DNA of 64,000 bases, taken from positions 310,001-374,000 of the forward strand of contig NZ_CP048289.1 in assembly GCF_014084105.1 (NCBI RefSeq), in the 5' to 3' direction. The stretch is from Streptacidiphilus sp. P02-A3a (GTDB lineage: Bacteria > Actinomycetota > Actinomycetes > Streptomycetales > Streptomycetaceae). A program made the position numbers and the translations under genes. The notes under the pieces were generated by a model. The model saw nothing but the letters and a program-made list of their open reading frames with translations. It did not search any database and was not told the origin of the DNA. Shown here in pieces: positions 1 through 8,720 of this stretch; the stretch's first letter is position 1, and each line of letters opens with the position of its first letter.

Positions 1-2
1 CG

Positions 3-784
3 TCACGCCCACCAGTCCCAGGCGTGGAACTGGTCGAACAGCCCTGGGTCCCCGTCGAGTCGCAGGGAGTCCAGCGGGATGCGCTCGTACAGGAACAGGA
101 CCAGATCACTGGCCGTGCCGTGGATGGAGAGGCCGGCCGCGTCCGGGTCCTCGTCGGGAGCGGGCAGTCGGGTGGTCCGTGCACCATCGCCGTCGACCGT
201 GTGACGCCAGGAGCGGCCCTCGGTGGCGTGGAAGTCGAAGGCGGTGGGCTTGTGCGGCCAGGGGCTTGTCGTGAAGCAGGTGATGAACAGGTTCTCCTCG
301 ACGCCGTCGAGTGCCACTTCGGTCGGCAGCGGCTGCGGGGCGCCCACGGCGACCTGGGCGTCGTAGGTGTGCACCGCGATCTCCTGGACCTGGTGCCGGG
401 CGACGGAACCGCAGGTGTCCGTCAACTGTGTGGCACCCCATCCGGTCCAGCAACTGCCGTCCGGGTCGGCCGCCCGCAGCGCGTCCAGCAGCTCCCGCGT
501 TGTCGCCTGCAACCAGGCCAGCAGCTCTTCGCGGTCCCGGGGGCCGGCGCGCTGCGCTCGGCGACGGCCTCGGCCGGGGGAGCGTCGGCAGGTCCGGCGG
601 CGATGGTGGCGGCTCGGAAGCGACGCCCCTGGCCCAGGTGCTGCGCCAGATCGAACAGCGTCCACTCGGGGCAGGTCGGCACCTGCACGTCGAGGCTGGG
701 CGCCGAGGCGATCACGGCGCGGAAGGCGGTCGCACGGTCGTCGATCAGACGCAGCAGATCGGGAAACTCCAGAGACTTATGCAC
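3..784 (-). pseudogene. Mycothiol-dependent maleylpyruvate isomerase-family protein, frameshifted
   Basis: The N-terminal half, from a GTG at 784, reads as the DinB-like helical region of the TIGR03083/maleylpyruvate isomerase family (VPTCPEWTLFDLAQHLGQ; the conserved CPxW and DLxxHL pattern binds metal). The C-terminal half (REELLAWLQATTRELLDAL to HAWDWWA, stop at 3-5) lies in another frame. The switch falls in a C/G run near 535-545, so one indel breaks an otherwise complete gene of about 260 codons. Known family members are mycothiol-dependent thiol transferases or isomerases in actinobacteria; the substrate here cannot be told. It may be a real pseudogene or an assembly error in a homopolymer. 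No operon partner is visible. Confidence 0.75.
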
Positions 785-1114
785 AGCGGCAGTTCTATCA
801 TCGTGATCCACTTGCCCGACAGCGGTTTTCCCAGCCGGTACGGCAGAGATCCGGCCCAGGCGAGCCCAAGCTCGGGGCCTCCGCCACGCCACAGCCGAGT
901 CCCGCGTCTCAGGCGACAGGCCCGCCGGGGACGCACGACACCACCACCACCGGCCTATCACCACGCCCACTCACAAGTCCGCTCACGAATCAAGCAACCA
1001 GCAGACCCATTCACCGGACAGGGCCTGTCCCCACTCGGACAAATCGGGTCACATATGACCTGCTCACCACTTTGTTGGTGTGATTGTGGGAACGGCGGGG
1101 CGTCCCGATGTCGG
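785..1114. other. Intergenic stretch without a supported gene
   Basis: No frame here gives a protein-like composition that I recognise. The long open frames are antisense or GC-skew shadows. It separates two decaying genes. Confidence 0.5.
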
Positions 1115-1427
1115 TCAATTCCGGCAGGCACCTCGGATGATGTGGTCGATGATGGCTGCGGCCTGTGCCGGGTGCTTGTCCAGCCACCTTCTGAGGTGTT
1201 TCTGGACGGCTTGTGCGACGCAGGCGCGCACGTTGTGGCCACCCAGTACGCTGTGGGCAGCGCCCAGGAACTCTGGATCGTCCAGCTTCACGGATACGAC
1301 CGCGATCAGGCCCTTGCGGATCCGGTCGGGATGGAGTTCGGTATATCCCGGGTCGCCTCCGAATGGCCTCCCGCCCCTCCAGTACCTCGATCTGACCGGC
1401 GTCGTAATTGATGGCTTCGCCGCCCAC
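1115..1427 (-). pseudogene. DNA gyrase subunit B remnant (N- and C-terminal ends joined)
   Basis: From an ATG at 1427 the reading AINYDAGQIEVLEGREAIRRRPGIY matches the extreme N-terminus of GyrB (YDASQIxVLEGLEAVRKRPGMYIG). After a frame change near 1350 the sequence continues KGLIAVVSVKLDDPEFLG and then VRACVAQAVQKHLRRWLDKHP. This resembles the mid-protein transducer segment of GyrB (GLxAVxSVKxxxPxFEGQTKxKLGN). The ATPase core between them is missing, so this is an internally deleted, frameshifted relic of about 100 codons rather than a working topoisomerase. The match is by eye to well-known GyrB motifs. Confidence 0.7.
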
Positions 1428-1833
1428 GATATCCCCTCCGAGAGGGTTCGCCAGAGCTCCCCCAGAATAGGCGAATTCAAGGAAACGACCAGGTCAGAGG
1501 TTATTTCTCGAAGGCGGGGGCGGGCGACTGGCGGCCTGTCGGGAGGTGGTCGGCCCAAGGGTCGCGGACCGCATCCGGAGTACGGCCTCGGGCCAGCCGA
1601 GGTCGGCTACGGCACCGTTCCTGGCAGGTCGGAGGCCCCCAATTCCGTTGCGTCGCAGGCTGGCCCGGCCCGCCATGCCCGCCTGCACGCCGCTGCGCAA
1701 AGGATCTACCTTCCCCTGTCAGCAGGGGCCTTGGCATCAGCGCCTCCGGGTTGGGGTTTGCTGTACCGGCGGGACGGTTGGACATGAGGGAGTCGCCAGC
1801 GGTGTTGCCTTGGCCTGCTTCTGTACGGAGCGT
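1428..1833. other. Intergenic stretch without a supported gene
   Basis: Six-frame reading gives only low-complexity Arg/Pro/Gly-rich frames typical of GC-rich noise. It lies upstream of the small ORF at 1834/1981 and may hold that ORF's promoter, but I could not pick out a convincing -35/-10 pair. Confidence 0.4.
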
Positions 1834-2139
1834 ATGGCGGCGACGGGTGCGGGCAGGTCGGTTGCGTGGCGGATACGCCATAGGAGGACGGCAGCGGGAT
1901 CGGCGGCCGAACCCTACTGGGTGCACCCGTCCATCAGCACCCACCCGTACGCCCTGGAGCCCGAGGAGGGCGTGCCGCACGTGAAGGTGGAGTTCGATGA
2001 GGACGTCCGGACGCCGCCCATGGATCCGGCTGCCTTCGCCGTCTTCATCGACCGACTCGCCGGACATGTCGAGCATCTGCGGGACCTCCATGCTCAGCTC
2101 GTCACTGCCGTAGCCGCCCATCAGAGTGGTGAGCAGTGA
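1834..2139 (+). CDS. Small hypothetical protein
   Basis: An ORF of up to 101 codons from the ATG at 1834. The better-supported part begins at GTG 1981, which has a GAGGAGG ribosome site about 10 nt upstream and encodes a 52-aa acidic helical peptide (VKVEFDEDVRTPPMDP then AFAVFIDRLAGHVEHLRDLH). The C-terminal half looks like an amphipathic helix or short coiled coil. I do not recognise a family. Small proteins with a similar acidic stretch and a helical tail are common in Streptomyces, but I cannot name one. The start is uncertain (1834 or 1981). Confidence 0.45.
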   Translation: MAATGAGRSVAWRIRHRRTAAGSAAEPYWVHPSISTHPYALEPEEGVPHVKVEFDEDVRTPPMDPAAFAVFIDRLAGHVEHLRDLHAQLVTAVAAHQSGEQ

Positions 2140-2409
2140 AGAAGCTCTCCGCATACCCCTGGACCTGTGAGCGGTCCGGCGGCCACGCGGGCAGCTGACG
2201 CTTCCACGTCCAGCCGGAACCCTCTGGATGGTTTCGACTGCCGGGCGGGGATCACCCTCGACTCGCCGCCTGGCCCGCCTCGTACTTCGAAGACCACCTG
2301 GCTAGTGACCTGGAACATCCATGCAGTGAGCCCGATCGCGGATGTTCCCGGCTGTTCCAGTGGATTGGTCGCGCGCAAGGCGTGAGGCGGCAACTGTCAC
2401 CCCCGAACG

Positions 2410-2446
2410 ACGTAGGGCCCGACCGCGATGCGGTCGGGCCCTACGT
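2410..2446 (-). terminator. 16-bp perfect hairpin downstream of the tRNA-Ser 3' end
   Basis: Arms at 2410-2425 and 2431-2446 pair perfectly around a 5-nt loop. Read on the minus strand it lies just after the 3' end of the tRNA-Ser half at 2464-2518, the expected place for the original tRNA terminator. This suggests the sequence left of 2464 is the chromosomal side. Confidence 0.7.
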
Positions 2447-2463
2447 CTGCCCAGACGGGCGGG

Positions 2464-2518
2464 TGCGGAGGATACGAGATTCGAACTCGTGAGGGGTTGC
2501 CCCCAACACGCTTTCCAA
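2464..2518 (-). repeat. Left attachment site: 3' half of tRNA-Ser(GGA)
   Basis: On the minus strand this is the 3' part of a tRNA-Ser. It starts at the anticodon (TTGGAAAG), then has the long variable arm (GTTGGGGGCAACCCC), the T arm with GTTCGAATC and the acceptor end TCCTCCGC. The 5' half of the tRNA does not follow on the right. The 55 bp are identical to 33342-33396 in the same orientation. They therefore form the direct repeat expected when an integrase recombines an element into the 3' end of a tRNA gene. Confidence 0.9.
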
Positions 2519-2614
2519 GTCTGGGGACAGCCGTCCGACGGTGTACGTATGTGTCCTGACCTGCCGGTCTGTGCCGCCGTGTCCGGCCTGCGTATCCCCT
2601 CGGGCGGCAACGAA

Positions 2615-2634
2615 TGAGACCAAAACTGAGACCA
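2615..2634 (+). repeat. Arm-type integrase repeat, left copy
   Basis: The 20 bp TGAGACCAAAACTGAGACCA contain TGAGACCA twice at a 12-bp pitch. The identical 20-mer is at 33276-33295, just inside the other end. Paired short repeats flanking the core on both arms are what tyrosine recombinases bind with their N-terminal domain. The role is inferred. Confidence 0.65.
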
Positions 2635-2731
2635 CGCCTTCAGAGGCCGACGTCGCATGTCGGCAACGGCTGAAAATGGGCCGGTCTGAACGGTTCAATC
2701 GTGGGCCATCGTGTGGTCTCGTTCGTTGGGT

Positions 2732-3574
2732 TCAGTCGTTGCCGGTGGTGGGGGTGCGGCCGAGTTCGCGGCCTCGCATGCGGTAGGACTCGCCTTTGAG
2801 GGAGTGGACCTCGGCGTGGTGGACGAGTCGGTCGATCATGGCGGCGGCGACGGTCTCGTCGCCGAAGGTCTCTCCCCAGCGTCCGAAGGGCTTGTTGCTG
2901 GTGACGATCACGCTGGCCCTTTCGTATCTGTTCGATATGAGCTGGAAGAACAGGTTCGCGGCCTCGGACTCGAAGGGGATGTAGCCGACCTCGTCGATCA
3001 CGATCAGCGGGTAGCGGCCGAGCCGGACCAGCTCGTCCTGGAGGCGGCCGGCCTGGTGGGCGGCGGCGAGGCGGTCGACCCACTGGGCGGCGGTGGCGAA
3101 CGCGACCCGGTGGCCCGCCTGGCAGGCCCTGACCGCGAGGCCGGTGGCCAGGTGTGTCTTCCCGGTCCCGGGCGGCCCCAGAAATACGGCGTTCTCCTTG
3201 GCCGCTATGAAGTCCAATGTTCCCAGGTGGGAGAGTTGTTGGCGGGTCAGGCCGCGCAGATGGGTGACGTCGAGCTCCTCGATGGTCTTGATGGCGGGGA
3301 AACGGGCGGCGCGGATACGGCCCTCGCCGCCGTGGGAGTCGCGGGCGGAGACCTCGCGTTGCAGGCATGCGACCAGGTACTCGGTGTGGGTCCAGGACTC
3401 TGTCTGGGCGCGTTCGGCCAGCCGCTCAGCGGCGTCCAGCAGGGCGGGTGCTTTCATGGCGCGAGAGAGGAAGGCCAGGTCGGCGGCGGTCTGCCGACCA
3501 GTGCGGGTGGTCTGGCTGTTCGTTTTCGCCCTGTCGCCGGTGTTGTTTGCGGTAGTCGTGGTGGTGTGGGCCAT
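2732..3574 (-). CDS. istB: IstB-like helper ATPase of IS21-family element
   Basis: A 280-aa AAA+ ATPase that acts with IstA as target selector and regulator of transposition, in the manner of DnaC/IstB proteins. The order is a variable Ala/Thr-rich N-terminus, a helical region (LAFLSRAMKAPALLDAAERLAER), Walker A GPPGTGKTHLA, Walker B LIVIDEVGYIPFE, and a sensor region IVTSNKPFGRWGETFGDETVAAAMIDRLVHH. Length is normal for the family (250-280 aa). Its start overlaps the istA stop by one base, so the two are translationally coupled. It should be intact. Confidence 0.95.
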   Translation of the reverse strand: MAHTTTTTANNTGDRAKTNSQTTRTGRQTAADLAFLSRAMKAPALLDAAERLAERAQTESWTHTEYLVACLQREVSARDSHGGEGRIRAARFPAIKTIEELDVTHLRGLTRQQLSHLGTLDFIAAKENAVFLGPPGTGKTHLATGLAVRACQAGHRVAFATAAQWVDRLAAAHQAGRLQDELVRLGRYPLIVIDEVGYIPFESEAANLFFQLISNRYERASVIVTSNKPFGRWGETFGDETVAAAMIDRLVHHAEVHSLKGESYRMRGRELGRTPTTGND

Positions 3575-4887
3575 CAGGTGTCCTCCTTGCCCGCGCCGCC
3601 CTCGATGAGGGTGAACATGCGGTCGTAGGTGCCCAGTTCGCGTTGTTCAACGTCGATGCCGAGGCTGTCGGGGGTCAGGGCCGCGGCGCGGGCGGTGGCT
3701 GCTCGGGCGGCCTTTTGGTGGATGACCTCGCCGCGCAGGACGTGGGCCGCGGCGGCGTGGTCGGGGTCGGTGATCGACTGGTGCCTGGCCCAGCAGCGGG
3801 CATGGCGGGCCACCACGTCGTTGCCGGCGATGGCGGTGATCTCCTCGTTGTCGGTGCGGACCATCACCGTCCTGCCGATCGCGCGGGGATGGACGGAGTA
3901 GTCGTTGGTGTCCACGCGGATGTAGTGGTCGCGGCCGATGCGGGTGTGGAAGCGCCACCAGTGCGGTGGGGTGACCGGCGGGATGGTCAGCATCGCGGCC
4001 CGGTCGGCCTCCCAGCGGTCCACCGGGCGGGCGTCGATGGAGCGGTGCCGGCGCCGGTTGGCGATCTGCAGCCACGCGCTCAGCTGGGTGTTGAAGTCGT
4101 CGGGGCCGGTGAAGGTGCGGCCGGGCACGAAGCTCGTCTCCAGGTAGCCGTTCGCGCGCTCCACCAGGCCTTTCGCTTCCGGGTCCCGGGGCCGGCAGAG
4201 GTGGACCTTGACCGCGAGCAGGCCCGCGAACGCAGCGAACTCGCTGGTCAGCTTGCCCTTGCCGACACCGGCCTCGTTGTCCCAGACCAGCATCTTGGGC
4301 ACCGCTGCCCAGCCGTCGGCGAGCAGACGCCAGTGGCCGTCGATCAGGTCACCGGTCTGCCGCGACGGCAGCATCCGGGCGGTGATCACCCGCGAGTAGC
4401 CCGACACGATGACCAGCACCGGCGGGCGGCCCGACTGGCCGTAGCCCAGCGGGATGTCGACGGCGGGGAACCACAAGTCGCACTGCGCGAGCTCACCGGG
4501 CTCGTAGACCGTGCGCGAGACCGGGTCCACCGGCAGGAAGGCCGGCCGCAGCTCACGCACCCGCTCACGCAGGATCGTCAGCCCGCGCTCCCAGCCGATC
4601 CGCTCCGCAATCACGGTCACCGGTATCGTCGGGGTCTGCCTGAGCAGCTCGCGGACTGCGGGCTCGACCGCGTCCACCGCCGAGCCCTTCAGCGGACGCT
4701 GGTACTGCGGGGGCCGGTCCGAGGCCAGTGCCCGCAGCACGGTGCCCCTGGAAATCCCCAGCTGCCGGGCCACCGCCCGGGCCGACAACCCCTCAGCCCG
4801 GTGCAACCGGCGAATCTCAGCCCAGTCCTCCACGTGGATCACCCTCTCTTCCTCCTGACTCCAGCCCAATGAAGTCAGAATGATCAA
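3574..4887 (-). CDS. istA: IstA-like transposase of IS21-family element
   Basis: A 437-aa DDE transposase. An N-terminal HTH (IRRLHRAEGLSARAVARQLGISRGTVLRAL) is followed by the rve integrase core, with a first Asp region (GELAQCDLWFPAVDIPL), a second Asp region (MLVWDNEAGVG) and the Glu helix (PEAKGLVERANGYLETSF). The C-terminal beta domain includes YSVHPRAIGRTVMVR. The start at 4887 lies 42 nt inside the right inverted repeat. The gene is full length for the family and coupled to istB. It differs from the more common Streptomyces IS3/IS5 types and belongs to the istA/istB class. Confidence 0.95.
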   Translation of the reverse strand: MIILTSLGWSQEEERVIHVEDWAEIRRLHRAEGLSARAVARQLGISRGTVLRALASDRPPQYQRPLKGSAVDAVEPAVRELLRQTPTIPVTVIAERIGWERGLTILRERVRELRPAFLPVDPVSRTVYEPGELAQCDLWFPAVDIPLGYGQSGRPPVLVIVSGYSRVITARMLPSRQTGDLIDGHWRLLADGWAAVPKMLVWDNEAGVGKGKLTSEFAAFAGLLAVKVHLCRPRDPEAKGLVERANGYLETSFVPGRTFTGPDDFNTQLSAWLQIANRRRHRSIDARPVDRWEADRAAMLTIPPVTPPHWWRFHTRIGRDHYIRVDTNDYSVHPRAIGRTVMVRTDNEEITAIAGNDVVARHARCWARHQSITDPDHAAAAHVLRGEVIHQKAARAATARAAALTPDSLGIDVEQRELGTYDRMFTLIEGGAGKEDT

Positions 4888-5083
4888 GAGATCACCCAGT
4901 GGCCCGCTTTTGATACGCCGTCCGTGGTCCCCATTTCACCCGTTGCCGACAGTCGCACTGAACATGAGCGGTGTCCTGCTGCTGGGTATGTTCGGAGCCG
5001 TGTCGAAGTCGACTCGATCCCTCCTGCCACTGCCCCCGCGGAGGCTAGCCGGGAGCAGTGGCAGGTCGGCAGTTCTCTTGGGC

Positions 5084-6409
5084 TCATTCGGCCCGGAGGG
5101 TTGATGACCTCGGTTTTCCGATGAGGTCGGCCAGCTCGTTGACCTTCTTCTGCAGCTCGGCAATGCTCCCGCGCAGATCGTCGTCGGCAACTGCTGCCAG
5201 GTCGTCGAGGTCGATGGATTCGATCCCCTTCTTGGTACTGCTGAGAGCCTTGGTGAACCGAGTCCGCTGTTCGCGGATCTGGATCTCCGGATCGGCCTCG
5301 ACGGCCTCGGCAATCAGTCCCTGCACAGCTTCAAATGCCTCGGTGACGGACTCCGGCGTGGCCTTCGCGTCTTCAACAGCAGTGAGAAGCACTGCGGCCC
5401 TGCCCCTGGCCTGCTCGGGAAGCTGGATGACCTGGCCGGCCGCAGTCGTAACTTGGCCTTCTCCCGCAGCCTGACGGACGTACTCGGCGTGCTTCGCGCT
5501 GCGTTCGTTCACGGTGAGATCGGAAATCGCGGCGCGAGCCACCTGCGCGGTCTTCGGGTCTGCGAGGATCGCAGCCCTCAGCGCAGTCGGATTCTCCGCG
5601 ACGTGAAGAGCCATGGTGGGCTTGATACCTTCTCCCGCCGCTGCCTCGGCGATGGCCTGCTGGCGCTCCTCCGAGCTGCCGCTCGTCGCCCTGCTGCGGT
5701 AGTAGAGGCTCCAGTCCTCCACAGGTGGGAGTTCGATCGGTGAATGCCCGGGGTAGAGCAGCTCTGGTCCGATAGACACCGCACCGGAACTGGTTGCCGC
5801 TTCCCAAGCCCGGTAGTAGCGGACCACCCGCTTAGCTGTCGTCCCAGCACGCTCGGCGAACTCTTGGGCGGTGATTTTGGTTGATCCGTCGAGGCCATGA
5901 GTAAGGCGCTGGACGCTGCCGCGACTGCTTCCGTGTCCCTTGCCCATCTCTACTTGGCACGCCACGAAGAAGGCCAACCACCACCCGCCCGAGCGATCGA
6001 GCGCTGCCCAAGCCTTGATGTCCCTGTCTCGCTGGTCCTCGGTGTAGCCAGTGATGCCGTCCTCGGTAAGGAGCCGGCGGACTTCAGCCCGCATCGCGTC
6101 CATGCGGTCACGGATTTCCTCCACACCCTCATGGGGGTGGCGAATCTGGAGCAGGACGAGCACATCCGCGACCTTGGCTCCCAGCCCAAAGGGCGGCTTG
6201 GCCTCGATGAAGTCAGCGAAGCTGGTGAACGGCTCCTCTTTGTTCACGCCAGAGGGGACCTTGCGCCATGTGTCCTCCGCGATGACTGCAGCCAGGACGT
6301 CCAGGAATCCGACAGGCGTTCCCCCATTGCGCTCCAGACTGCTACGCAGCTGGTAGACCCTCTGCTGTTCCTCCGTCAGGTAGCTGTTCGACTCCACTTG
6401 TACGCTCAC
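5084..6409 (-). CDS. Unknown protein with HTH-like segment, partner of the HNH-helicase
   Basis: A 441-aa soluble protein with no family that I recognise. Around residues 175-205 (KITAQEFAERAGTTAKRVVRYYRAWE) it has a helix-turn-helix pattern like those of ParB/KorB-type or plasmid replication regulators. The last 120 residues are strongly helical and charged, with a probable coiled coil (SIAELQKKVNELADLIG). It starts 9 nt after the stop of the HNH-helicase gene on the same strand, so the two form an operon. The partner suggests a nucleic-acid role, possibly substrate recognition for the helicase-nuclease. This is inference only. Confidence 0.75.
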   Translation of the reverse strand: MSVQVESNSYLTEEQQRVYQLRSSLERNGGTPVGFLDVLAAVIAEDTWRKVPSGVNKEEPFTSFADFIEAKPPFGLGAKVADVLVLLQIRHPHEGVEEIRDRMDAMRAEVRRLLTEDGITGYTEDQRDRDIKAWAALDRSGGWWLAFFVACQVEMGKGHGSSRGSVQRLTHGLDGSTKITAQEFAERAGTTAKRVVRYYRAWEAATSSGAVSIGPELLYPGHSPIELPPVEDWSLYYRSRATSGSSEERQQAIAEAAAGEGIKPTMALHVAENPTALRAAILADPKTAQVARAAISDLTVNERSAKHAEYVRQAAGEGQVTTAAGQVIQLPEQARGRAAVLLTAVEDAKATPESVTEAFEAVQGLIAEAVEADPEIQIREQRTRFTKALSSTKKGIESIDLDDLAAVADDDLRGSIAELQKKVNELADLIGKPRSSTLRAE

Positions 6410-6418
6410 GCGGTCCTC

Positions 6419-8707
6419 CTACAGTTTCAGGGCGGCGCGGAGCCGCTTGTTTGCCTTCTCCACCGTATTGGCCTCAGCCGAGGTGAAGCCGGATGCCGTG
6501 TTGACGGTGAACGTTGCCTTGGTCACCGCGTCCTGGTATCCGGGGGCTTCAGGGGTGAGGCCGCAGCGGTAGAGGTATTTCTTGACTGCGTCGGAGACCC
6601 TCGCGTTGGTGTCGGCGATCTGTTGACGTTCGGTTTTGGGGGCCTCGGTCACCACAGGGGTCGGATTGGCCTCTAGACGTTGGGCAGGGACTGCTTCCGG
6701 GATCTTGAGCATGATGCCAGCCAGCTCGATGGCCTGCTTGAGCTTCGTGACCGTCTCGGCAGAGTCGACAGCTCGCTTGATGCTCTCCACCAGCAGCACC
6801 TCGTCTGCCTCCATATCTACTTCGTTGCTCGCCGCGCGCGTGGTCGTCGCGATGGCGGACTCGACGTAGGTCAGAGCCAGCTGGGTGGGCGATGGGGGGT
6901 CCGCACCCTCGTCCGGCTCTCGCTCCTCGATGATCCGCAGCCCTTCGTCCCTCTCCTCACGCAGGAGGGCAAGGAACCCCCGCATCTTCGGGTCGTCCGG
7001 GGCAATGATCACGCACGACTGCTCGCGCGCCTTCTGCCCGTCTTTCCAGACGCGCAGACCTCGACCCACGAGCTGCATGAGGTGGCCGCCGTCGCGGTAG
7101 TGGGTGAGGATACCGACGACCGTGATCTGGGGGCAGTCGTAGCCGATGAACGCCATCCGCACGGTGACGAGGATGTCCATTGGTTTGATCTTGAACTCCG
7201 CGAGGGCCAGCGGGGCATCCGAGTCCGCAGACACGGCAATCCCTACGTTCAGGTCTGGGTGACGGTCCTGGAGGTACTTCTGCACCTTGCGGGCTTCAGC
7301 TTGCCCCATGCAGGAGATCAGTCCGCGGTACGCCGGGTTGAACTTCTGCTTGTCCTTCACCGCGGTTACCACGCGGTCGACGAGCGGTTGCCAGGTCTTG
7401 GTGTCTTTCAGGACCGGGACCAGATCGCTGCCGTCGTCCGAGAGGTTGTACTCCAGCAGGCTGTCCCCACTGTTCCGGTCGTCCGGGTCGCCCATAGTAC
7501 GTCGCGAAACGCGGGCTTCAGTCAGCTGCATCTCGAACTTCCGGAGGTACACCTCGGCGATGCCGTTCGCATAGGTCGCCTCGGCATGCCGCACCAGGGT
7601 GACCTGCCGTGGATTGGTCGGGTCGGCTTCGTAGTCGGCGAGAATCAGCCGCTGATTGTCCGCCCTGTAGGGGGTACCGGTCAGGAGCAGGGTGTGCAGC
7701 GCGAACTCGTGCATGCGTTCAACCAGTGCGCCGGCCTTGGTGCCACCGTCATCCTTGTCCCCGGCTGCGCCACAGAACTGGGCCTCGTCCGCGATCAGCA
7801 GGAAGCGCCCCTCGTGTTGACGAGCCCATCGCAGGAACGTGTTCTCGTTGGTCACAAGGGCGCTGTAGGTCGACACGAAGCCGGTGCCCGGCTGGTGTGG
7901 AAAGGTGAGCGGGGCTTCGTTGACTCGGTGACGAATCTTGCCCAGCCGCTTCGTGGCATCGAACAGCCCGCACAGGCCACTCACGATGTGTCCGGTCGTG
8001 TCCGTGACCATCCAACTGGTCTCGCATTGCTCGGCCAGGGCGACACGCGGCACGAAGACGGCAACGTAGTCGATCAGCCCTTCCCTGATCAGTCGGGTTG
8101 CCAGTGACTGATACGCCAGGGTCTTCCCGGAGCCAGGTGAGGCAAGGACGATTGTGCGATCCAGGTTCGCTCGAATCCGTTCGAGGACCTGGTTGTTCAC
8201 CTCGGCTTGGAAGGGGCGCGGTACGAAGGTGTCGGTGTACTGCATGCCACGTCCCTTGGATAGATTGCAGGCGTCGCACAACGCCTGGCCGTTCTCGACC
8301 TCAGTCCGACCCCCATCCGCCCAGGGGATGCGGTGGTCCGCGTGCCATCCCTCCACCAACGCCGAGCTGCATCGCTGGCAGCGTCCGTCCGCGGCTTCGT
8401 AGAGCATTTGGCGCTGAGTCGAACTAAAGAACCGCTGTGGGTCGGTCTCGGACACGGCGCCTCTGCTTCCCTTGCCGGGTAACACACCTGACGCCTCGGA
8501 GGCTATCGACATGGTCTGACAACAGAGGCAGTAACCGGTGGGTAACCCTCTGCATAGGCGGGGGCAGTTCACGGACGGGTAGAGGTCCAGTGCCTGGATG
8601 GCAGTGGGGTCGATCTTCTCTGGCAGGTCTATGTGGGCGATGCCGAGGGTGCTGAGGAGTTCGCCGGGGCCAACGAATGCCGACCGGTACGCGGCCTTGC
8701 AAGGCAA
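6419..8707 (-). CDS. HNH endonuclease-SF2 helicase fusion protein
   Basis: A 762-aa protein. An HNH nuclease with zinc-type cysteines lies near residues 110-155 (CQRCSSALVEG, then WHADHRIPWADGGRTEVEN, then CDACNLSKG). It is followed by a superfamily 2 helicase with Walker A ASPGSGKT (K195), a DEAQ box near 305 (LLIADEAQFCG), motif III LLTGTPYR and motif VI QLVGRGLRVW. The fusion points to ATP-driven DNA translocation coupled to cutting, as in restriction-like or element-maintenance enzymes. The longest frame starts at 8707. Internal starts at 8512 (ATG) or the GTG before SETDPQRFF are equally possible, because the first 65 residues look unstructured. It is co-transcribed with the 441-aa protein downstream. 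Confidence 0.85.
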   Translation of the reverse strand: MPCKAAYRSAFVGPGELLSTLGIAHIDLPEKIDPTAIQALDLYPSVNCPRLCRGLPTGYCLCCQTMSIASEASGVLPGKGSRGAVSETDPQRFFSSTQRQMLYEAADGRCQRCSSALVEGWHADHRIPWADGGRTEVENGQALCDACNLSKGRGMQYTDTFVPRPFQAEVNNQVLERIRANLDRTIVLASPGSGKTLAYQSLATRLIREGLIDYVAVFVPRVALAEQCETSWMVTDTTGHIVSGLCGLFDATKRLGKIRHRVNEAPLTFPHQPGTGFVSTYSALVTNENTFLRWARQHEGRFLLIADEAQFCGAAGDKDDGGTKAGALVERMHEFALHTLLLTGTPYRADNQRLILADYEADPTNPRQVTLVRHAEATYANGIAEVYLRKFEMQLTEARVSRRTMGDPDDRNSGDSLLEYNLSDDGSDLVPVLKDTKTWQPLVDRVVTAVKDKQKFNPAYRGLISCMGQAEARKVQKYLQDRHPDLNVGIAVSADSDAPLALAEFKIKPMDILVTVRMAFIGYDCPQITVVGILTHYRDGGHLMQLVGRGLRVWKDGQKAREQSCVIIAPDDPKMRGFLALLREERDEGLRIIEEREPDEGADPPSPTQLALTYVESAIATTTRAASNEVDMEADEVLLVESIKRAVDSAETVTKLKQAIELAGIMLKIPEAVPAQRLEANPTPVVTEAPKTERQQIADTNARVSDAVKKYLYRCGLTPEAPGYQDAVTKATFTVNTASGFTSAEANTVEKANKRLRAALKL

Positions 8708-8720
8708 CGGGATGTGCGTA

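Larger units (their letters stand above)
2658..4951 (-). mobile_element. IS21-family insertion sequence, intact
   Basis: Terminal inverted repeats start TGTCGGCAACGG at both ends (left 2658-2680, right 4951-4929) with only a few mismatches. Both ends are flanked by the same 6 bp, GTCGCA (2652-2657 and 4952-4957), a target duplication within the 4-8 bp range of IS21. Inside are istA and istB in the standard overlapping order on the minus strand. Both reading frames are open, so the element may still be mobile. It sits within the left end of the integrative element. Confidence 0.93.

Noticed and set aside
2121-2393. 90-aa minus-strand ORF between the small ORF and the tRNA half
   Set aside because: No SD, no family pattern, and it overlaps the end of a better-supported ORF.
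2464-2560. A complete tRNA-Ser gene
   Set aside because: Only the half from anticodon to acceptor is present; the D arm and 5' acceptor strand are missing at both copies.
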